A stretch of DNA of 64,000 nt, from assembly GCF_018143015.1 (NCBI RefSeq), contig NC_054758.1:19642501-19706500 (forward strand). Reading direction: 5' to 3'. Of the stretch, positions 57,525 through 64,000 are shown in pieces (the stretch's first letter is position 1; the number at the start of each line of letters is the position of its first letter). The translations under genes were made by a program, and so were the position numbers. The notes beneath the pieces were generated by a model, which was given only the letters and a program-made list of their open reading frames with translations, was not told the origin of the DNA and searched no databases. Source of the stretch: Lytechinus variegatus. Taxonomy: Eukaryota > Echinodermata > Echinoidea > Temnopleuroida > Toxopneustidae.

Positions 57525-59774
57525 TATGTGTGTGTGTGTATGTTTGTATATATATACATTTGTATATGTATATGTTTGTGTTTTTTATATGACATTAAAT
57601 TAAATTATAAGTTTGAATAGAAAACGGGCTACAGTGTTATATTTTGAAGAATACTTTTTTTGTACACCAGTTACATGTACAATGGGCGACTGTTGACAAA
57701 TTTGCATTTATTATCCATTGGCATTTAAATATCAATTTCATCGACTTTCTTTTTGTCTCATACATACATGCAAAATGCTGCAAATACTTTAGTCTGATCA
57801 GTGTGGAAATTATACACACCTGCTGTATCAGCTGAAGATATAGGTTGAGAGACGGGGCAGCGAATCTCTGGTCCGCGCCATTGACCATCTTTGTGGCATT
57901 CCCAAAGAATGGAATCAAGGGATGTTTTGCATGTGATGTTAACCACCTCGTCGACCTTGTAATGAGACCTGTAGGTGTCCAGCGATGAAACGGCGGGTAT
58001 GATTGGTTGGTTGCAGTCTGTTGATCGTAGAACAGCCAAAAATTACGAATAAATAAATAATGCAGAAAATGGGTCCCCGAACTAACTTCGAGCTAATCAG
58101 GAGAAGTAGCCTAGGTATTTATGCTTTTCGATTTTTTTAATTTATATTTGTTTTACATTTGATATACATTACAAACCTGTAAAATTCTCTTCCACAGAGT
58201 TTGAAAACCCAGACTTCGGTGACCACCTTTAGGAGCAACCTGAAAACATGCCTGCCTACATGTAAGAGTGTTTTTTGATAGACATCGACTTATTGTTCAA
58301 ACTTGTATTACATGTAAATTGTTTTAGTTGTTGTTCTTCCCTGAAGCATCTTCAGCATCTAATCAAGATGTAAAGTGCGCTATACAAGTCTTATTATTAT
58401 CATTATTATATGTATTATATCATTATATTTAAATTCATCGGGTAAAAAGAAAAGGGAAAACCGATCCCAGTGGTTTCATGAGATGCCAATACCTTTAAGA
58501 CATAAAGATATTTTTCCTATGAATATACCTAATATATTAAACAATATAATGTAGACTGTGATATGTCAATATGCAATTACCTATGGTGGGGTTTGGGCAG
58601 ACAATATTCTGTCCGATCCATATTCCGTCAGAACATTCCAAAGGGTACCATCCAGAACCCTCGTTACATGTCACGTTGATATTGTCACCTTCTTTGTATG
58701 AGAGACGTGGGTTCTGATTGGTTGAGTGGGGTGGAACGGCTGGGGCACTGCAGTAGGCGTGGCGATGGGCGGTTACTGCAACGAAATCAATAAACGGGTG
58801 CTATAATTCCAAAAGCAAGATCGATTGAAAATAATTGAGAATATTACTTACACCCAGACAGAAAAGAAAATAAAAGAAAAGAAAAAAACCAAGAAAACAC
58901 CGAACTTGTAATTAAGGAGCAATAATAGCTCCTAATATGATTGCATAGGAAGTATTGTAAGCAAAACTCAAATTGTTTAATGTTATCTTACATTACTTAC
59001 TTAATCTATCTTGATAACAGTTACAATATTAATAATAATAATGAAAATAGTAATAATTATGGTGATAAAATAATGATAATGATAACATTACTACTACTAA
59101 TAATGATAACCTCAACAACAACAGTAATACTACAAATACTATTACTACTAATGATAATCATAATGATAATAAAATCCCAGAGTCCCATCCCTGGACTTAG
59201 CTTAGTGAGGATTCAGACCACACTCTTTAAATGCCAATAAATTGTAAATCTAGTCAGCAAAATAAGGATGATGTTGATAATTACAATTATGAAGATATTG
59301 ATGATGATTACAATGATGATGATGATAATGATACAAAAAGAAACACTGGAACATATCACGGCAGAAGAAGTAGTTAATACAATAACAACATCACCAACAA
59401 TAGCAAAAAATTATAACAATAATATAGTAGTGATAATAATAACAGCACTAATATTAACGACAGTAATTCTGATGAATTTAATGATAACAATTTGAGATTA
59501 AAGCCAGCGATGTTAATATACAGTGCAATAGGAAGGAAATGCTGATGAAAAGGGGTAAATAAAACAAGAGTACCTGCAGCGGGTACTGTTACGTTGGACC
59601 TTGGACAGGAAACGACAGGTCCGCTCCACAAGCCTTTGTTATGACATTGAAGAGTAAAGTAAGCATCACTTGCATCACACGTCACATTAATTCTGTCACC
59701 GAAAGCGTAGTTGAGACGAAGATGTTCCACCGATGCATCGTGAGGAATGTATGGAGCGCTGCAATTAATAGCTC
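56497..59774 (-). CDS. Receptor gene C: three CCP domains, membrane segment, tyrosine-rich tail
   Basis: Five exons on the minus strand: 59574-59774, 58581-58775, 57820-58017, 57155-57287 and 56497-56668 (with stop). With one upstream base they give 300 codons including the stop. A near-copy of gene A. By my reading the membrane and tail exons differ from A only by four silent changes, while CCP2 and CCP3 carry four residue changes and CCP1 a 15-base in-frame insertion. It is a predicted single-pass surface receptor like A and B. The leader exon was not found; module 13 is 1.9 kb upstream. Intron 2 shares gene A's LINE tail but lacks its MITE in intron 1. Confidence 0.86.
57155..57287 (-). 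CDS. Gene C exon 4: juxtamembrane and transmembrane segment
   Basis: 133 bases, same borders as gene A (CTATGCAG| acceptor; GTAAGAAC donor, phase 2). One silent difference (CTT for CTA, Leu). Confidence 0.88.
57494..57560. repeat. (TA)n(TG)n microsatellite
   Basis: TATATATATA run of about 25 bases, then TGTGTGTGTG, in gene C intron 3. Gene A has a shorter CA/TA run at the matching place (19890-19920). Confidence 0.85.
57820..58017 (-). CDS. Gene C exon 3: third CCP/sushi domain
   Basis: 198 bases, phase 1-1. Cysteines in DCNQP, NITCKT, WECHKD and IRCPVS; Trp in DGQWRGP. Differs from gene A at three residues; four further differences are silent. Confidence 0.9.
58155..58440 (+). mobile_element. 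LINE 3' end in gene C intron 2
   Basis: The same insertion as 20300-20580 in gene A, with the NSLPQSLK remains, the GTAAAGTGCGCTATACAAG motif and the TTATTATTATCATTATTAT tail. It predates the duplication. Confidence 0.65.
58581..58775 (-). CDS. Gene C exon 2: second CCP/sushi domain
   Basis: 195 bases, phase 1-1. Cysteines in AYCSAP, VTCNEG, LECSDG and IVCPNP; Trp in DGIWIGQ. One residue change (His for Pro) and three silent changes from gene A. Confidence 0.9.
59025..59510. repeat. Imperfect ATA/ATG/ACA simple-repeat region
   Basis: Long runs of AATAATGATAAT, ACTACTAATAATG, ATGATGATGATAATG and ACAACAACAGT type in gene C intron 1. The matching gene A intron has only a short run. Apparent frames across it are artefacts. 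Confidence 0.75.
59574..59774 (-). CDS. Gene C exon 1 (first seen): first CCP/sushi domain
   Basis: 201 bases, phase 1-1 (CTCTATAG| acceptor, GCTGCAG|GTACTC donor). Cysteines in INCSAP, VTCDAS, LQCHNK and VSCPRS; Trp in GLWSGP. The 15 extra bases near the 3' end turn SCPSPAAG into SCPRSNVTVPAAG, adding an N-V-T glycosylation site in the linker to CCP2. Confidence 0.9.
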
Positions 59775-59779
59775 CTATA

Positions 59780-60300
59780 GAGGGTGTAAAAAATAAGTAG
59801 GGGTTCGTTGTTAAAAAAATCGCATGTTTCAACACAAAAATAACATTAGAAAATAAACTGAAAGGAGTAATCGAAGGAATGACATGGGTATTACCGTGGA
59901 TCGGGGTTAATATAATACGTTATGCAACATAATTATACATGTAACTTCCTGCATGACATTACCTTCTTTTTTTGTTGCATTTGCTTGCATTACATTTTCA
60001 TGTTATTGTTTTACTCACTCACCTTTACCCACCCCCATAGCATCCCCGATTCCCTTTATTCATAACTTGCTATTACTGATCATAAAAAGACATAACCTCG
60101 GAGAGTTGGCTAACTTAATAGTACTTTAATATTTGTTCCCCGAGAATTTGTGAACTATTTATTCATTTATTAATTTTTTCAAAAAATCAAATTATTAATG
60201 ATATGGTCAGTATACGCTATATACAAATGTCTTCATTAAGCGTTTGAATTATTATCTTTATCATAATAATTTTCACCGATCATCATCTTAATAATTATCC
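59780..60300. other. Upstream gap of gene C, first part
   Basis: AT-rich; no leader exon supported. Confidence 0.4.
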
Positions 60301-60302
60301 TC

Positions 60303-60400
60303 CCTGCTCATGGCATGGTGGAGAACCCGGGCAATTCAGATTTTTTACCAAAACCAACAATTCGCTGATAATATATACATACACATTATAAAATACTAAA
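60303..60400. repeat. Single copy of the 22680-23200 repeat unit
   Basis: CATGGTGGAGAACCCGGGCAATT followed by ACCAACAATT and a CATACACATTATAA block match the tandem unit right of gene A. Confidence 0.5.
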
Positions 60401-60419
60401 CAAATACTACATGTATTAT

Positions 60420-60850
60420 GGTGATGATGATGATGATGCACAGCATTTGTATAGCGCCAAATATCTGTCAAAGACATTCAGAGGCGCTTTGGAGGAGCCG
60501 GCCAATCTGGGTCACCTACAAGGGCGCGCACACAGAACTGTGACCCGCAGGTCTTTCCTCCCGATAACTGGTTGGGGGAATGCAGGTGGACCACTCCACC
60601 AGGGTTCCCCCCTACTCTTATTCAATAGTGCAGAGGGTTCTTCACGTGCAAAAGTGGTGATGCTCCTCTACACGGGACCTCCATTTAACGTCCTATCCGA
60701 GAGACGGAGTTTTTTCCACTGTAACATAGCCTGCATCTATGAAACAGGGGAGAGACAACGCACTGGTTTCAGTCATCCGCCCGGGGTGTACTCGACCCAC
60801 GATCTTTGGTTCGACGGGCAGATGCTTTACCGACTGAGCCAACTTCGCTC
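60420..60850 (-). mobile_element. Dispersed repeat with tRNA-like head
   Basis: On the minus strand a tRNA-like start (GGCTCAGTCGGTAAAGC at 60824-60840, box B-like GTGGGTCGAGT at 60790-60800) leads into a conserved body that ends near GGCGCTATACAAATGCTGTG with a GAT microsatellite. A SINE-like element, common in marine invertebrates as I recall. The 211-codon plus-strand frame across it is not a gene. Confidence 0.6.
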
Positions 60851-61702
60851 TCTCTTTAAGCAGTTTTGTGCCCACAAAACCTCCTGCCTCTTCATTTTGC
60901 TCCCTTGCCTTTATTTAACCACAATACCCATCTCCACAAAAATCTCCTGTCGTTATGACACTTGGTTACATGTAAACCCACTGTATGAGAGTATGGTTTT
61001 ATATTTCTTCCTCTTACCAGCCGATTTAAAAGGGAGAAAAGGCTGAGGGTTACTTTAAGTACATTAATACAAATGTGTCAAGGTGACAAAAAAGTAACTT
61101 GATCCATTGACAAGGAGCTTTAGGGGGGGGGGACAAAATAGAAAATTGCCTCTTGTATCATTGATTTAAGGGCAAATAAAGATGGGGTGGAGATTCTCGT
61201 CCAACCTTGAGGCTTTTTGCTAAATATATATAATCCACTTACTGCACATACAATTGCTCTATAAGAAGGGAAAACATCTGTCAAATAAAAGGAAGTGATG
61301 AAAGAAGTGTACGACCATGTTATTAGAGAAGAAAAGAAAAGAAAATGAACACACATTTAATGTCTTTTATTACAGTTGCACTTTTTGATGTAGGACCAGC
61401 AAGTTACACTCTCGAAAATACTACATGTGACGCGACAAGTAAATCCCGGTCTTGATGGTAAATAAAGAACTTTTTACCGATAACAGGGATTATGTTTTAA
61501 ACCAGAATTCCGCTACTCGAAAATTGTTTAAACAGCAACCAAGATCACTCCTTTTGGCGCTAAAGCATTTAAGTGATTCCTTTCAACCAGGTACCCCTTT
61601 ATTACACCCTGGTTGAGAGTGGTAAATGGAAGACAAACCATTTGCAACACAAAAAAAGATCATTATCTCCATTGTCCGCAAATATCTAACCAGACGTCTC
61701 AC
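60851..61702. other. Upstream gap of gene C, second part
   Basis: A G run at 61123-61131; no exon or repeat ends supported. Directly left of module 13. Confidence 0.4.
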
Positions 61703-61807
61703 TTGGTTTGTGGCACTAGTTCAAAACTTGGTATTCGATTGACTATGAGGAAAATTAACAGATTCTTAAAGTTCCGAAATAATAGGGCAACTCTGCACCA
61801 TGGTCAT
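61703..61807 (-). other. Donor module 13 (upstream of gene C)
   Basis: Donor CCACAAACCAA|GTGAGACG at 61703. ATG at 61805-61807 opens MTMVQSCPIISEL then stops. Closest relative is module 2 beside gene A. Cut off at about 61815 by another repeat. Confidence 0.55.
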
Positions 61808-61814
61808 AGTATGT

Positions 61815-62290
61815 TTTCACCCAGGAAGGGGGGGGGGGCACTCAGTATGCATAGTGGGCATGTGCCGTGGAGGGGACCCCATTTTTACACCCAAATATCC
61901 GTTCCAAGGCATAGCATTTTTGTCTTATTGAGAAAAAAAGCCGCTCCAAAGCATAGCATTTTCTTCTTATCGAGAAAAAAAGAAGAAAGAAATCCGCTCC
62001 AAAGCTTCGCATATTTTCCGTTACGCCGTTCCGCTTTCTGACCAACGCCTCTGCGCTAGCGCGCCCGGCAGTCGTGCCGTCGGGCTAGCTGCATGCACGT
62101 TCCATAGGTATACATACGCACTCAAACGCAGGCGACCCGTTCCAAGGACCCCCGTTTTCACAAACATTTGTAGTTCCGAAGCCCGTTCCGAGGACCCTCC
62201 TTTTTACAATAAGCCCGCTCCAAGGCCCCCGTTTTTTTTTGTCTCGCCCGCGGCACAGACCTACTACTTCTTTGATCGATTCCCTCCCCC
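61815..62290. repeat. Modular repeat with CCGCTCCAAAGCATAGCATT units
   Basis: CCGTTCCAAGGCATAGCATT, CCGCTCCAAAGCATAGCATT, CCGCTCCAAAGCTTCGCAT and, further right, CCCGTTCCAAGGACCCCCG, CCCGTTCCGAGGACCCTCC, CCCGCTCCAAGGCCCCCG recur every 30-60 bases. GAGAAAAAAAG blocks separate the first three. The centre holds GC-rich CGGCAGTCGTGCCG. Probably a non-autonomous mobile repeat. Confidence 0.55.
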
Positions 62291-62350
62291 GGGTGTTTTC
62301 AGTGACATGAACTGAATAATATTGATCAATTTTAGATAAGCCAAATTTTA

Positions 62351-63217
62351 AGTAGGGGAAGGCGGGGTAAGTTGAGCATAGGGGCAAGTTGAGCCACCAG
62401 CCCCAGGCCAATAATGAATGAGTCAGACATTGTGGTGGTGTCATGTATTGATGACCCATAGCATAACCCCTAACCCCACCATATTGTTTTCAACTTTGAA
62501 ACAAAAAGTAGTTTTTTAGAGAGGAAAAATATGAATTTCAGCCAAAAAAGTAAAAAATAGTGTGAAATAGATAAGTGCTTTATAAACACACATGTCTTTA
62601 AATATAATAAAGACATGATAACAACATTATTAGTCCAGGTATGGATCTTCATTCTTGTCATAGTCTTTTATGATGGATGCATAATAAATGTGTGGATACA
62701 AATTATCGCACTAAGTTCGGACTGGGGTAAGTTGAGCCAAACAGCATGGGGCAAGTTGAGCCATGGTAATTCCTATGGTAATGTATCTTAAAAAACAAAC
62801 AAACCATAAAAATCGATTGAAATGCTGGCTGAAAGGAGCAAATTTACATGACTGCTCTTTTCCTTTTAAAGGATGTTAGTATTTATAGAGAATTAGCAAG
62901 TGAAAAGACTTTAAACAAAAAATTGACATGCTGGTTCTCCCCTCATACATTTTGTACATAGTTTTTGTGGCTCAACTTACCCCAGAAGGTGGCTCAAACT
63001 TACCCCATATATGGGGCAAGTTGAGCCATTTGACATCGTTTTTTTCAAAGGTCACGATGACTTTCAGTGTGGGGATAGAAAGTTATATATAGGTGGAAAA
63101 TATTTCAGAAGAATTAAATTTCAAGGCAAGGTACTTATTTCGACAAGATTATTATTCATATCAATTCTAACATGCAAAAAGCAAAAACTGTCACAACTTA
63201 CCCCGCCTTCCCCTACT
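62351..63217. mobile_element. MITE with AGTAGGGGAAGGCGGGGTAA ends
   Basis: AGTAGGGGAAGGCGGGGTAA at the left is a perfect mirror of TTACCCCGCCTTCCCCTACT at the right. GGGGCAAGTTGAGCCA and its complement recur inside (62383, 62750, 62969, 63011). About 867 bases with no transposase, so non-autonomous. It lies in the right flank of gene C. Confidence 0.85.
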
Positions 63218-63734
63218 AATTGACAATATACGAAATGTACTTTTCATTTTTTTTTATACTTTTTTTTCATCCAAGTATTTACTATTATTTGTAGTATTAT
63301 TTATTCGCCAAATAATACAACAATACATTTCTGTATAAACAATACAAAATAAGAAATGTCAACCATCGGAACGCAAGGAACAGAAAAAGTTAACTGAATT
63401 ACTGTGGCATGAGTCTCCTGTTCCGATTCCAATGGTTGATTTACAAATATATCAAAAACTAAACAATAATAAAGTACTCGTAATATAAAAGTGATCAATC
63501 AATCGACATAGGTGGTCATTTTCTTCCTTGCCTCTTTAATACCCCTGACTTGGATTATGTCTGCAAACAAAATAGATGTTAAACTGTATTGCTAGTATTT
63601 ACGATTGTTTTTTTCTTTCTATTTTAAAGGAATACAGACTTGAAATAAAGAGTTCTTTTCCAATGACATTTATATTGATCACGTCATTGTAGCAGATTAT
63701 TTGAAGGATTACCCAATATTGACTAGTAGTGTGT
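63218..63734. other. Spacer, nothing recognised
   Basis: AT-rich; continues the gene C upstream flank after the MITE. Confidence 0.35.
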
Positions 63735-64000
63735 GTGTGTGGGGGGGGGGGTAGTGGTAAGTACTAGCATTTGGAGTAGTATCAGTCCTAACAAATTAGA
63801 TAGTATTAGGAGTTGTGCTGGTAAAATGCAGTCATGGTATTAAAAGAAGAAGTAGTAGTACAGCAGAACTAGTATCAACCTCATTATATGAAATGACCAT
63901 AGGGTCTTTTCTTAAGCGGACCCAAGAGAATGGGTGGTAGTAGTAGAAATGGTAGAAGTAAAAGTAGTGGCAGTAGGGTTGGTGGTAGTAATGGCGGTGG
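63735..64000. repeat. (GT)n(G)n and impure (GTA)n repeat at the window edge
   Basis: GTGTGTGTG then a G run (63741-63751), followed by AGTAGTAGTA-type runs to the edge. It matches the GTA-rich stretch at 24895-25415 beyond module 2, so the A/C duplication probably continues off the window. Confidence 0.7.

Noticed and set aside
60411-61046. A 211-codon plus-strand open frame.
   Set aside because: It lies across a dispersed repeat with a tRNA-like head on the other strand and has no domain.

Overview
The window is eukaryotic DNA, most likely from an echinoderm and probably sea-urchin-like. Genes are split by GT-AG introns. Most of the sequence is AT-rich non-coding DNA packed with short inverted-repeat transposons, tRNA-derived SINEs and LINE 3' ends of types I associate with echinoid genomes. 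The species call is inference; no ribosomal or mitochondrial marker is present.

The host genes are three tandem paralogues, all on the minus strand, here called A (18459-22238), B (39629-47160) and C (56497-59774). Each has three sushi/CCP exons with phase 1-1 borders, one transmembrane exon ending in phase 2, and one terminal exon of exactly 172 coding bases for a tyrosine-rich cytoplasmic tail. With one base borrowed from an upstream exon, the five exons sum to a whole number of codons in all three genes (295, 293 and 300 including the stop). They would make small type I surface receptors of about 290-300 residues plus an unseen leader. A and C are recent duplicates. Their duplication reaches from about 54.6 kb to the right edge of the window and corresponds to about 16.2-25.4 kb. 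B is more diverged.

The most unusual feature is a family of 13 modules, all on the minus strand like the genes, lying in the gaps beside the genes (12.7, 24.5, 27.0, 28.7, 30.0, 32.5, 35.1, 35.8, 48.0, 49.0, 50.8, 53.6 and 61.7 kb). Each ends in a splice-donor-like sequence (GCCACAAACCAG|GTGAG) about 100 bases after a conserved start that reads M-T-x-V-x-x-C-A-Y. They look like an array of alternative or relict 5' exons for the receptor genes. Their reading frame does not join the first sushi exon directly, so they may be untranslated leaders, may need a further exon, or may be mostly dead.

Layout: 0.1-7.2 kb, a degenerate BEL/Pao retrotransposon carrying a nested LINE (itself interrupted by another LINE end) and a probable solo LTR; 8.5-11.3 kb, a Ty3-type LTR element with nearly identical terminal repeats; 11.6-16 kb, a SINE, G-rich repeats, module 1, a CCGAAT-rich repeat and MITEs; 16.2-25.4 kb, gene A with its flanks and a long TAC/GTA microsatellite; 24.5-36 kb, modules 2-8 with a SINE, a LINE and a fragment of gene-B-type intron; 36-47.2 kb, gene B with large fold-back elements, a tandem repeat, MITEs and a SINE; 48-54 kb, modules 9-12; 54.6-64 kb, the gene C duplicate with module 13 and two further repeats.

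Splice sites were read by eye from consensus and from agreement among the three paralogues. No transcript or database evidence was available.
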